A stretch of 50,235 nt of DNA. It comes from Flavobacterium tructae. Lineage in GTDB: Bacteria > Bacteroidota > Bacteroidia > Flavobacteriales > Flavobacteriaceae. The position numbers were made by a program, and so were the translations under genes. The stretch is from contig NZ_MUHH01000001.1 in NCBI RefSeq assembly GCF_002217475.1, positions 1 to 50,235 of the forward strand, given 5' to 3'. Below the pieces are notes generated by a model. That model did no database searches and had not been told where the DNA came from. It saw nothing but the letters and a program-made list of their open reading frames with translations. Shown in pieces: positions 17,170-25,808 of this stretch. Each line of letters begins with the position of its first letter. Within the stretch, counting starts at the first letter, position 1.

Positions 17170-20100
17170 ATGAAAGATGCACTCTCAAAAAAACCTAAAA
17201 ATTTAAGGTTGCAGACTGTACTTGACAAAAGTTTAAAAACAACATTGTGTACTTTGTTGTCCGTAACTTTTCAAATTACAACTGCTGCTCCCTCAAAAGA
17301 GATTCCTTTAAACAAAACCAGCTTACTGGCCTTCCAAAAAATAGCGAAGGGTAAAGTTGTGGATGAAAAAGGAATTCCAATTCCCGGTGTAAATGTTATT
17401 ATAAAAGGATCCAAGACCGGTGTTCAAACTGATATCGACGGAAGCTTTGCCATAGAGATACCAAATGCCAACACCATTTTAGTCTTCACTTTTCTGGGAA
17501 TGCAGGATCAGGAAATCCCTGCCGGAAATGGCACGATCAAAGTGACTATGAAAGAAGCCGGGCAACAAATGGACGAAGTTGTAGTCGTGGGGTACAGCAA
17601 AGTAAAAAAAGAAAGCTTAACTGGGTCATTACAGACTTTAGACAATAAAAAATTATTAGATGTTACTACTCCGGCTGTTGAAAATCTATTAGCAGGAAAA
17701 GCAAGCGGAGTTTTTGTTAGTACCAGCGGAGGTCAACCCGGAGGTGCATCAAAAGTAGTGATCAGAGGTAGAGGTACCGTAAACGGAAGTACTGACCCTC
17801 TTTGGGTTGTGGATGGTGTAATTGTGGGAAACAGTTCTCCTCCAATGAATCCATCAGATATTGAAAGTCTTACTGTTCTTAAAGATGCTGCTTCTACAGC
17901 CGTTTACGGTTCCCAAGGTGCCAATGGTGTCATTGTTGTTACTACAAAAAGCGGTAAAGCCGGTAAAGCAACCTTCAATTTCTCTGCCAAAACCTCTTTG
18001 GCTACCTTAGATTCAGGGAACTTCAAAATCATGAACGGTGCTGAGTTGTACGACTTATACAATTCTTATCCAAACAAGCAGATCTTTCAAAACGCTTCGT
18101 GGTGGACACCCGAATTAAGAAACAGAAATTTCGATTGGTGGGACAATGCCACGCAAACTGGGCTCGCAGAAGATTATAATCTATCAATCAGCGGTGGAGG
18201 AGAAAACTTCAAAAGTTATGTTTCCTTAGGTATTTATGACGAAACCGGGGCTGTGAAAGGCTACGATTATAAAAGATACAATGGTTTGATGAAATTTGAA
18301 TACAAACCCAACAGCTGGTTAACCATCAGACCTCAGGTCAATTTAACGAGACAAACCACTTTCGACAAACAACACTCTGTCGGTGATATGTATCGCAACC
18401 TGCCATGGGACAGCCCTTACTTGTCTGATGGAACTTTGGTTGGAAACGCTCCTAATCCAACCTGGGTCAATACTACAGGATCTAACTATTTGTACGACTT
18501 ACAATGGAATTTTTCTGAATCTGAAAATTACAACGTACGTTCAAATTTTGATTTCGACGTTAAACTTACAAAATGGCTGACTTTTGCCTCCGTAAACAAT
18601 TATATTTTTGGTAACTCGAATTCAACTTCATATCAGGACCCAAGATCTGCTCCCGCTTTATCCGTAAAAGGCAGAGTTATAGATTACTACAGCACTTTCA
18701 ACCGATTATATACCAATCAGTTATTAAAATTAAACACCTCATTTGATAAGCATCAGATAAACGCTGTTGCGGGTTATGAATGGAATGAATACCGTTCTAA
18801 ATTCAGTAATGCGGTGGCAACCGGAATCCCTCCCGGAATTATCGTAACAGATCCAGCCGCTATCCCGGAAAAAGTAGACGGAAATCGTTCAGAGTGGGCG
18901 GTACAATCGTTACTATCAAATGCGAACTATTCTTATGACAATAGGTATTTGGCACAACTTTCTTTCCGTCGTGACGGAGCTTCTAATTTTGGAAAAAATG
19001 CACAATATGGTAATTTCTTTTCTATCAGTGGTGGATGGAATATTCACAATGAAGCTTTCTTTAAAGCCAAATGGGTGAACAACTTAAAACTAAGAGCAAG
19101 TTATGGTTCTGTAGGAAACCGTCCAAACAGTTTATACGGGCATCTTCCTTTATACTCTTTCTCTCAAAGCTATAATCAAAATCCGGGAGCCCTTATTTCG
19201 CAACTGGCCAATCCTGATTTAAGCTGGGAAAAAACGTTTACAACAGGTGTTGGTGTGGATGTAAGTTTCTTTGACAGAGTAAACATTACTCTTGATTACT
19301 ACAATAAAAACACCTCCGATCTATTATATGCGGTTCCACTTCCGGGTGTGATTGGGGTTACCAGTATTTGGAGAAATGTTGGTGAGGTAAACAACAAAGG
19401 TTTTGAAGCGTCTATTAGTGTAGATATCATTAAAACCGAAAACCTGAAATGGTCAGTTGATGCTAATATTGGTACTAACAAAAACAAAATTACCAAACTT
19501 TATGGTGATCGTCAGGAAATCATCGCAAGTGATGGAAGCGGAGTCGCAGGATCAGCTAATAAATTATGGAAACCAGGCTATGATGTAGACAGTTGGTATC
19601 TGGCAGAATGGGCAGGTGTTGATCCGGATAATGGTAAACCGCAATGGTATACTACTAATACAGCTGGAGAGCGTGTAAAAACCTATAGTTATGCAGACGC
19701 TTTCAAAAACAGAAAAGCAATTGGTTCTTATACACCGGATTTCTTTGGAGGCTTTTCTACTACTTTGAATTACAAAAACTTTGACTTTTCAGCTATCTTC
19801 AGTTATTCTGTTGGAGGGCAAATTTACAACTATGCGAGATCGGAGTTTGACTCAGATGGAGCTTATACCGACAGAAACCAAATGAACTTGCACACTGGAT
19901 GGAGCCGTTGGGAAAAACCAGGTGATATTGCTACCCACCCACAGGCTATTTACGACAATAATACAAACTCAAACAAAGTTTCTTCCCGTTTTCTAGAAAC
20001 CGGAACGTATCTAAAGCTGAGAAGTGTTTCACTTGGTTACAATTTACCTCTTAAGAGTATCAACATAAATAGCTTAAGATTATTTGTAACAGGAGAAAAT

Positions 20101-20250
20101 TTATTTACAATCTCTCATTTTTCAGGTGTAACTCCTGAGCTTTCTCCCAATTACAATAGTGCAACCGGTCAATATGTAATCTCAGGTACGGCTACGCAAA
20201 TTTACCCTCAAACGCGTAGAATTACACTTGGACTTAATCTAACACTTTAA
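17170..20250 (+). CDS. SusC/RagA-family TonB-linked outer-membrane transporter (locus B)
   Basis: This 1026-residue paralogue of the first SusC has the same plan: basic N-terminus and late hydrophobic signal, carboxypeptidase-regulatory-like domain (about 58-125; AKGKVVDEKGIPIPGVNV), the TonB-box-like MDEVVVVGY, plug with DAASTAVYGSQGANGVIVVTT (about 237-257), then the barrel ending in LGLNLTL. There is no STN domain. The plug and extracellular-loop sequences differ clearly from locus A, which suggests another ligand or a different part of the same glycan. susD starts 13 nt after the stop codon, so the two are surely cotranscribed. Confidence 0.96.
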   Translation: MKDALSKKPKNLRLQTVLDKSLKTTLCTLLSVTFQITTAAPSKEIPLNKTSLLAFQKIAKGKVVDEKGIPIPGVNVIIKGSKTGVQTDIDGSFAIEIPNANTILVFTFLGMQDQEIPAGNGTIKVTMKEAGQQMDEVVVVGYSKVKKESLTGSLQTLDNKKLLDVTTPAVENLLAGKASGVFVSTSGGQPGGASKVVIRGRGTVNGSTDPLWVVDGVIVGNSSPPMNPSDIESLTVLKDAASTAVYGSQGANGVIVVTTKSGKAGKATFNFSAKTSLATLDSGNFKIMNGAELYDLYNSYPNKQIFQNASWWTPELRNRNFDWWDNATQTGLAEDYNLSISGGGENFKSYVSLGIYDETGAVKGYDYKRYNGLMKFEYKPNSWLTIRPQVNLTRQTTFDKQHSVGDMYRNLPWDSPYLSDGTLVGNAPNPTWVNTTGSNYLYDLQWNFSESENYNVRSNFDFDVKLTKWLTFASVNNYIFGNSNSTSYQDPRSAPALSVKGRVIDYYSTFNRLYTNQLLKLNTSFDKHQINAVAGYEWNEYRSKFSNAVATGIPPGIIVTDPAAIPEKVDGNRSEWAVQSLLSNANYSYDNRYLAQLSFRRDGASNFGKNAQYGNFFSISGGWNIHNEAFFKAKWVNNLKLRASYGSVGNRPNSLYGHLPLYSFSQSYNQNPGALISQLANPDLSWEKTFTTGVGVDVSFFDRVNITLDYYNKNTSDLLYAVPLPGVIGVTSIWRNVGEVNNKGFEASISVDIIKTENLKWSVDANIGTNKNKITKLYGDRQEIIASDGSGVAGSANKLWKPGYDVDSWYLAEWAGVDPDNGKPQWYTTNTAGERVKTYSYADAFKNRKAIGSYTPDFFGGFSTTLNYKNFDFSAIFSYSVGGQIYNYARSEFDSDGAYTDRNQMNLHTGWSRWEKPGDIATHPQAIYDNNTNSNKVSSRFLETGTYLKLRSVSLGYNLPLKSININSLRLFVTGENLFTISHFSGVTPELSPNYNSATGQYVISGTATQIYPQTRRITLGLNLTL

Positions 20251-20263
20251 AAAAAGCACAATC

Positions 20264-21961
20264 ATGAAAAAGATATTAATATTAGGTGTCGCAATTAGTT
20301 TTCTATCCTCATGTGAGTTAGACAGAGAACCATTTGCATCCTATACACAAGAAAAAATACAACAAGATAAGGAAGCTTCTATCGAGGTTTTACTAAACGG
20401 ATGTTATGCACAGTTAAAGGACTGGTCAGATGTGATGCACCGTGTGGGGGAATATCCCGGAGATAATATTATGATAAGAGGGACTTCTACAGATTCTTTT
20501 TATTCTTTTATTTCGTATCAGCATCTTCCGGACAATGGCCGATTATCTGCTTTCTGGAACAACGGTTACAAAATTGTTTCGCAATCGAGCGATTTGATCA
20601 AAATAATACCCGAAGGAGAAAACCCGGCTGTTGATCAGCAATTAGGAGAAGCTTACTACTTAAGGGGTATGATTTATTTTTACTTAACACGTACTTACGG
20701 AAGACCCTATTCGCAATCGCCGGAAACCAACTTAGGAGTCCCTATTGTAAACGGAGTTCCTGACAATATTAACAACATAAGGTTACCGGATCGTTCTACT
20801 GTAAAAACAACTTACGATCAGGCAATCAGCGACTTAAAAAAGGCAGAAGCCTTAATGACGGTTAGCAAATCTGCTGCCTATGCTACTAAAGAAGCGGCTC
20901 AGGCCATGCTTTCAAGAGTGTATTTATATATGAGCGGAACCTATGAAAACCCAAATCAGGAATATGCAACACTTGCTATAGAATATGCCAAAAAAGTAAT
21001 CGCCAGCGGAAGATACAACCTGTTAAGCCGAGATAACTTCATGAAATACAACACCTTTGCTCCGGATTCAGGTTCGCAAACTGAAACAATTTTTGCCGTA
21101 AAAAGAGTCGCTACAGAATATTCAGGATACGACCATTATTACGGAATTGGTGGAATGTATGCTAATCTTCAGGGACAAGGATGGGGCGAAATGTATGCCA
21201 GTGGAGAATATCTTGATCTGTTACGCAAAGCCGGATATAAAAAAGATGCTCGTTGGGCCTTTATTGATCCGCAATACACCAAAGATGCCAGCGGAAATAA
21301 AACAGAATCATTTCGTTTTATCGTTGATGTCAAGGATGCAGGTGGTACACAAACTGGTTATAATTATATTCAGCAGCCTTTAAAAACAAAAGCTGACGGA
21401 TCGTACTATATCACCATTTCGAATGCAGATTATAATCTTACTGAGATTAATGCTGCAGAAAAACAATATGCTATCACGTATCAGGGTAAAACCTATACAG
21501 GTGAGAAAGACTATATGATGCTTTTAAACCGTGTGTATCCAATGTTCTACATTACAAAATGTTCATTGCAGGATAATGATTCACATCTGCACTCACCTAT
21601 CATTTCAAGATTAGCCGAAATGTACCTGAACATGGCCGAAGCTTATGCCAAAAAAGGAGATTATGGCAATGCCCTGACCAACCTTAACATCATTAGAGAA
21701 AGAGCTATTGTTGGTGGAGGTTATGCGTCCTTAAACAGTACAAATGCCGTACAAAGAATCGACGAAGAACGTCAGTTAGAATTGGCTTTTGAGGCACATC
21801 GCGGTTATGATGTATACCGAAACGGACAAACGATGACACGTCGTTACCCTGGTCCACATTTACCAATGATTGATATTCCGGCTAGTAGCCCACGTGTGAT
21901 ACAATATATCCCACAATCGGAAATCAATGCTTATCCTGGAACTTTAACACAAAACCCATAG
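20264..21961 (+). CDS. SusD/RagB-family surface glycan-binding lipoprotein (locus B)
   Basis: The product has 565 residues with a lipoprotein signal (MKKILILGVAISFLSSC, Cys17) followed by ELDRE. It contains the SusD elements AYYLRGMIYFYLTRTYG (about 127-143), a helical TPR-like core, LAEMYLNMAEAYAKKGDYGNAL and IDEERQLELAFEAHRGYDVYR near the C-terminus. It is longer than the locus A SusD and pairs with the SusC before it. A perfect hairpin follows at 21986-22016, so most transcripts may stop after susCD, leaving the downstream genes at lower level. Confidence 0.95.
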   Translation: MKKILILGVAISFLSSCELDREPFASYTQEKIQQDKEASIEVLLNGCYAQLKDWSDVMHRVGEYPGDNIMIRGTSTDSFYSFISYQHLPDNGRLSAFWNNGYKIVSQSSDLIKIIPEGENPAVDQQLGEAYYLRGMIYFYLTRTYGRPYSQSPETNLGVPIVNGVPDNINNIRLPDRSTVKTTYDQAISDLKKAEALMTVSKSAAYATKEAAQAMLSRVYLYMSGTYENPNQEYATLAIEYAKKVIASGRYNLLSRDNFMKYNTFAPDSGSQTETIFAVKRVATEYSGYDHYYGIGGMYANLQGQGWGEMYASGEYLDLLRKAGYKKDARWAFIDPQYTKDASGNKTESFRFIVDVKDAGGTQTGYNYIQQPLKTKADGSYYITISNADYNLTEINAAEKQYAITYQGKTYTGEKDYMMLLNRVYPMFYITKCSLQDNDSHLHSPIISRLAEMYLNMAEAYAKKGDYGNALTNLNIIRERAIVGGGYASLNSTNAVQRIDEERQLELAFEAHRGYDVYRNGQTMTRRYPGPHLPMIDIPASSPRVIQYIPQSEINAYPGTLTQNP

Positions 21962-21985
21962 TTTTTTATTTATTGTTTGTTTTGA

Positions 21986-22016
21986 AACCTCTCTAATTTG
22001 GTCCATTAGAGAGGTT
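21986..22016 (+). terminator. Hairpin after susD (CCTCTCT hairpin 2)
   Basis: AACCTCTCTAAT (21986-21997) and ATTAGAGAGGTT (22005-22016) form a perfect 12-bp stem with a 7-nt loop. The following ATTTAT is a weak T tract, so termination is probably partial, or the stem protects the susCD mRNA 3' end. Confidence 0.72.
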
Positions 22017-22054
22017 ATTTATAATAATCCTTTTAACCTATTAAACCTTATTAT

Positions 22055-22675
22055 ATGAAAAAACTCCTATGCTTACTTTCCTTATCCCTTCTTATTTTCA
22101 GTTGTGTCAATGAAGAAATTTCAGAACAACCGCTATCATCAAATCAAGCTTCGACTTCACAATCAAGCGCTAAAAAATCTACTGCCTTAACTGCAAAATC
22201 AAGTAGTATACAATACTCCCTTTTTCAGGTCACACAAGAATTTAATTCAGGAACTGAAGCAGTAATTGTTGGAGAAATATATTGTTCTCAAGCTGTTGAG
22301 GCTAAGTTTCAATTTGGATACCACGGAAATGTCCCTACTAAATATGAAGTTAGAATGCCTGGTGTTCCATTAATAACTTCTGCCTTCGGACCTTCTAATC
22401 GAACAATAACGACACAATTGCTTCCCGGAATTAATACATTCTCGGTTACTGTCAAATTTTCAGGCCCAAATCAATACGCTAATGCAAAGCTTTCTTTACT
22501 TTCAATAAATAATGATACCTCTTTAAATGCGGAAGGTGATATTGACTTAACAGCTCAAGGATATAGTGAACAAAAAGCAGTAGATGGTTCATCAAACTCT
22601 ATGCATGCTATTTGTAGCAAATGTGGAGCCCTAAACCTGAAAGATGCTTTAAAATGTATTAGTTGTGGTAAATAA
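22055..22675 (+). CDS. Small lipoprotein with a C-terminal zinc ribbon, unknown function
   Basis: The product has 206 residues. The signal MKKLLCLLSLSLLIFSC lipidates Cys17, and VNEEIS after it is acidic like surface lipoproteins. A Ser/Thr/Ala-rich linker (about 25-50) leads to a beta-rich domain (about 52-165) without a family I recognise. The last 20 residues form a zinc-ribbon pattern, C187-x2-C190-x10-C201-x2-C204 (CSKCGALNLKD.. CISCGK), of the kind usually found in cytosolic proteins. The position after susD is where surface glycan-binding proteins are often encoded, so a binding role is plausible. The gene is framed by two near-identical hairpins, forming a separate cassette. Confidence 0.8.
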   Translation: MKKLLCLLSLSLLIFSCVNEEISEQPLSSNQASTSQSSAKKSTALTAKSSSIQYSLFQVTQEFNSGTEAVIVGEIYCSQAVEAKFQFGYHGNVPTKYEVRMPGVPLITSAFGPSNRTITTQLLPGINTFSVTVKFSGPNQYANAKLSLLSINNDTSLNAEGDIDLTAQGYSEQKAVDGSSNSMHAICSKCGALNLKDALKCISCGK

Positions 22676-22704
22676 TCATTTTAAATATTTTTTTGTTTGT
22701 TTAT

Positions 22705-22733
22705 ACCTCTCTAATTAAAAGAGTTAGAGAGGT
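22705..22733 (+). terminator. Hairpin after zinc-ribbon lipoprotein (CCTCTCT hairpin 3)
   Basis: ACCTCTCTAA (22705-22714) pairs with TTAGAGAGGT (22724-22733) across a 9-nt loop. TTAATTAAAAAAAA follows, so a T tract is poor on this strand. Arms match hairpins 1 and 2. Confidence 0.65.
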
Positions 22734-22780
22734 TAATTAAAAAAAAGGAGAATACATTTATAATAACTTAATCTCAAAAA

Positions 22781-24106
22781 ATGAAAAAAATAGTATACCT
22801 GTTTTTTGCTTCTTTTCTAGTTTCGGTTTCCTGCGTTGGCAGCAATGATGATGTAACATCGGAAAATGAAACCATAGAAAATCCAAAGACAACAATTTCT
22901 CTGCCTCTTGGTGGAAATGCGTATAGTTCTAAACATTTAGACGGAAAAAATACCATTACCGACAATGGCATCGAAAACTGGACAGATTCCAACGAGTTTT
23001 TCACCGCTTATTTCAGAATTTCCAAACCCGGAAGCTTTCAAATTACGGTAGAAGAATCTGTTGAAGTGTATGGAAAATCCGAACTCGAATTTTCGATTAA
23101 TAATGAAACCAAAAAAGTAAACTTCTCCACTTCAAAAAAGGCCGTTATCGCAGGAACCTGGAACCTTAAAAAAGAAGGATATATTGCTGTTAAAATAAAA
23201 GGAATCAGTAAAACCGGCGATCGTTTCCCGTCTATTAGTCGTCTAACGATTGCAAGTGCTGATTTTGACGGTAAAATCTCCTATGTACCCAACAACGAAG
23301 GCGACTTCTATCACTGGGGACGTCGTGGACCTTCTGTTCATTTAAACTATCAGACTCCCGAAAACACCAACACCGAGTGGTATTACAATGAAATTACAGT
23401 TCCTCAAAACGAAGACATAATTGGGTCTTATTTTATGGCAAATGGTTTTGGCGAAGGTTACTTCGGAATCCAGGTAAACTCAGCCACAGAAAGAAGAATT
23501 TTATTCTCGGTCTGGAGCCCGTTTACAACTGACGATCCTAACAGTATTCCTGAAACTCATAAAATTAAACTGCTGAAAAAAGGCGAAAATGTACACACAG
23601 GCGAATTTGGTAACGAAGGTTCAGGCGGACAGAGTTATTTAAAATACAACTGGAAAGCAGGAAACACCTACAAGTTTTTACTTCGAGGACTGCCTGCCGG
23701 TAATAACACCACTACATATACCGCTTACTTTTATGCTCCCGAACTGAATAAATGGTTATTGATTGCCAGTTTCAATCGTCCTCAAACCAATACCTATTTG
23801 AAAAGATTTCATTCCTTTCTTGAAAATTTCATCCCGGAACAAGGAGATCTGTCCCGCAAAGTCCTGTTCAACAACCAATGGGTTTGTGATGAAAAAGGCA
23901 ACTGGTCAGAAATTAATTCGGCACGTTTTACAAACGACAATACAGGGGCAAAAGAATACCGAATGGATTTTGCAGGCGGAACGGAAAATGGTTTCTTTTA
24001 TTTAAAAAACGGAGGTTTTTTTAATGACTATACCACGCCAAAAACTATTTTTACAAAACCATTAACGAATAAAAAACCGGAAATAAATTTCAATACATTA
24101 CCCTAA
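22781..24106 (+). CDS. DUF5077/DUF3472 lipoprotein
   Basis: This 441-residue lipoprotein (Cys18 in VSVSC, then VGSNDD) has two recognisable parts. Residues about 40-150 resemble DUF5077, a beta-sandwich like a carbohydrate-binding module. Residues about 165-430 match DUF3472 (GDFYHWGRRGPSVHLNY, GYFGIQVNS, RRILFSVWSP, and a C-terminal repeat of the fold). Both are common in secreted Bacteroidota proteins of glycan loci and lack an assigned activity. The aromatic-rich beta folds suggest carbohydrate binding, which is inference. It lies between the zinc-ribbon lipoprotein and the GH109 gene. Confidence 0.82.
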   Translation: MKKIVYLFFASFLVSVSCVGSNDDVTSENETIENPKTTISLPLGGNAYSSKHLDGKNTITDNGIENWTDSNEFFTAYFRISKPGSFQITVEESVEVYGKSELEFSINNETKKVNFSTSKKAVIAGTWNLKKEGYIAVKIKGISKTGDRFPSISRLTIASADFDGKISYVPNNEGDFYHWGRRGPSVHLNYQTPENTNTEWYYNEITVPQNEDIIGSYFMANGFGEGYFGIQVNSATERRILFSVWSPFTTDDPNSIPETHKIKLLKKGENVHTGEFGNEGSGGQSYLKYNWKAGNTYKFLLRGLPAGNNTTTYTAYFYAPELNKWLLIASFNRPQTNTYLKRFHSFLENFIPEQGDLSRKVLFNNQWVCDEKGNWSEINSARFTNDNTGAKEYRMDFAGGTENGFFYLKNGGFFNDYTTPKTIFTKPLTNKKPEINFNTLP

Positions 24107-24149
24107 AATTATGATGAACAACCATGGCAATGCTAAAATGATAAAATTA

Positions 24150-24227
24150 GCCACAGATTAGAAAGATCCGCACAGATTTCTTTACTAATTGCGTATAAAA
24201 TCTATGTGAATCTGTAAAATCAGTGGC
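24150..24227. repeat. GCCAC..GTGGC intergenic element, copy 2 (78 bp)
   Basis: Same length and ends as 14130-14207, but the interior matches in reverse-complement orientation (about 87% identity). The flanks ..AAAATTA before and CAAAAA after are in the same orientation in both copies. It occupies the gap between the DUF3472 and GH109 genes. Confidence 0.75.
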
Positions 24228-24341
24228 AAAAACATCCTCGTTATGCATTTCACCCAACGGTTTACTAAAAATACAACACAACAATAATCCCCGATAATCG
24301 GATTTTAGATTATCAATCATTTCAAATCAAAATAATACATT

Positions 24342-25721
24342 ATGAAAACTAGTATTTTAAAATTCATGTTAGCCGCCTGTATTCTGTTTGGAGGAACAAA
24401 CGCATCGGCACAAATGATTAAAACCAAAACACCTGCCCGTGCAAAAGGTCAAACCGATGTTTTACGTTTGGCAACAACACCACTACCTACCGTTCGTGTT
24501 GCCTTTATAGGTCTCGGAATGCGTGGTCCGGGAGCAGTAGAGCGCATGACACATATTCCGGGTGTAGAAATTGTCGCATTATGCGATATGACACAGGAAA
24601 ATACTTCTAAAGCAAACGAAACTTTAACCAAAGCCGGATTTCCTAAAGCTCAGGAATTTTACGGTGACGAAAATGCCTGGAGAAAAGTGACGGCTTTACC
24701 AAATGTTGATTTAGTATATGTTGCCACCGATTGGAAACACCATGCTATCATTGGTGTTCAGGCAATGAAAGACGGTAAGCACGTAGCCATAGAAGTTCCC
24801 GGAGCAATGACAATGGAAGAAATCTGGCAGCTTATTGATACTTCTGAGAAAACTCGTAAACACTGTATGCAACTTGAAAACTGTGTATACGATTTCTTTG
24901 AACTTACTACCTTAAACATGGCACAGCAAGGTTTATTTGGAGAAATTCTTCATGCCGAAGGATCTTACATCCACGGACTTCAGCCTTTCTGGGGAGAATA
25001 CTGGAACAACTGGAGAATGGATTACAACATCAAACACCGTGGCGACATTTATGCTACTCACGGTATGGGACCCGCTTGTCAGGCTTTGAACATTCACCGT
25101 GGTGACAAAATGAACTTTTTAGTTTCTATGGATACGAAAGCGGTTGGAAATCCGGCATACATTAAAGAAAAATCAGGAAAAGAAATCAAAGATTTCAGAA
25201 ATGGAGATCACACCATGACCATGATTCGTACGGAAAACGGAAAAACAATCCAAATCCAGCACGATGTTACCTCTCCTCGTCCGTACAGCAGAATGTACCA
25301 ATTAAGCGGTACAAAAGGTTTTGCTAACAAATACCCATTAGAAGGATATGCATTAGACGGTAAGGAATTAGGTGATGATGTAAAACCAAATCATGAAAAA
25401 TTAAGCGCACACTCTTTTGTTCCTGCAGATGTGAAAAAAGCATTAATGGAAAAATACAAACACCCAATTGTAAAAAACATCGAAGAGCAGGCTAAAAAAG
25501 TGGGCGGTCACGGCGGAATGGATTTCGTAATGGATTACCGTTTGATTTACTGTCTGCAAAAAGGGCTTCCGTTAGACATGGACGTTTACGACTTAGCTGA
25601 ATGGTCTTGTTTAGGTCCATTAACAGAGATTTCTCTTGACAACGGTTCAGCTCCTGTAGAAATTCCTGATTTCACACGTGGGGGATGGAACAAGTTGAAA
25701 AAATTAGAATTTTCAGAATAA
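24342..25721 (+). CDS. GH109-family NAD-dependent glycosidase (alpha-N-acetylgalactosaminidase type)
   Basis: This 459-residue Gfo/Idh/MocA-fold protein has a Sec-type signal (ending GTNASAQ, about residue 24). The Rossmann motif FIGLGMRGPG (about 55-64) binds NAD. YATHGMGP places Tyr237 and His240, and MYQLSGTKG gives Tyr319. The 79-residue spacing of His240 and Tyr319 equals that of catalytic His228 and Tyr307 in the Elizabethkingia GH109 enzyme, and Tyr237 matches its Tyr225. GH109 enzymes cleave by transient oxidation at C3 using tightly bound NAD, and the type enzyme releases terminal alpha-GalNAc. No twin-arginine motif is present, although GH109 proteins often use Tat. Specificity for GalNAc is likely but not certain. 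GH35 follows 87 nt later. Confidence 0.88.
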   Translation: MKTSILKFMLAACILFGGTNASAQMIKTKTPARAKGQTDVLRLATTPLPTVRVAFIGLGMRGPGAVERMTHIPGVEIVALCDMTQENTSKANETLTKAGFPKAQEFYGDENAWRKVTALPNVDLVYVATDWKHHAIIGVQAMKDGKHVAIEVPGAMTMEEIWQLIDTSEKTRKHCMQLENCVYDFFELTTLNMAQQGLFGEILHAEGSYIHGLQPFWGEYWNNWRMDYNIKHRGDIYATHGMGPACQALNIHRGDKMNFLVSMDTKAVGNPAYIKEKSGKEIKDFRNGDHTMTMIRTENGKTIQIQHDVTSPRPYSRMYQLSGTKGFANKYPLEGYALDGKELGDDVKPNHEKLSAHSFVPADVKKALMEKYKHPIVKNIEEQAKKVGGHGGMDFVMDYRLIYCLQKGLPLDMDVYDLAEWSCLGPLTEISLDNGSAPVEIPDFTRGGWNKLKKLEFSE

Positions 25722-25744
25722 AAATTTATTGGTTAGTTAGTAGA

Positions 25745-25778
25745 AACAAGAGGGCGCGATTTATAGTGCTCTCTTGTT
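25745..25778 (+). terminator. Weak hairpin between GH109 and GH35 genes
   Basis: AACAAGAG (25745-25752) pairs with CTCTTGTT (25771-25778) across an 18-nt interval that can add a few more pairs. There is no T tract, so it may attenuate or stabilise the mRNA more than terminate. Confidence 0.4.
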
Positions 25779-25808
25779 CATTATAGTCAACACTAATTTG
25801 AATTAAAG

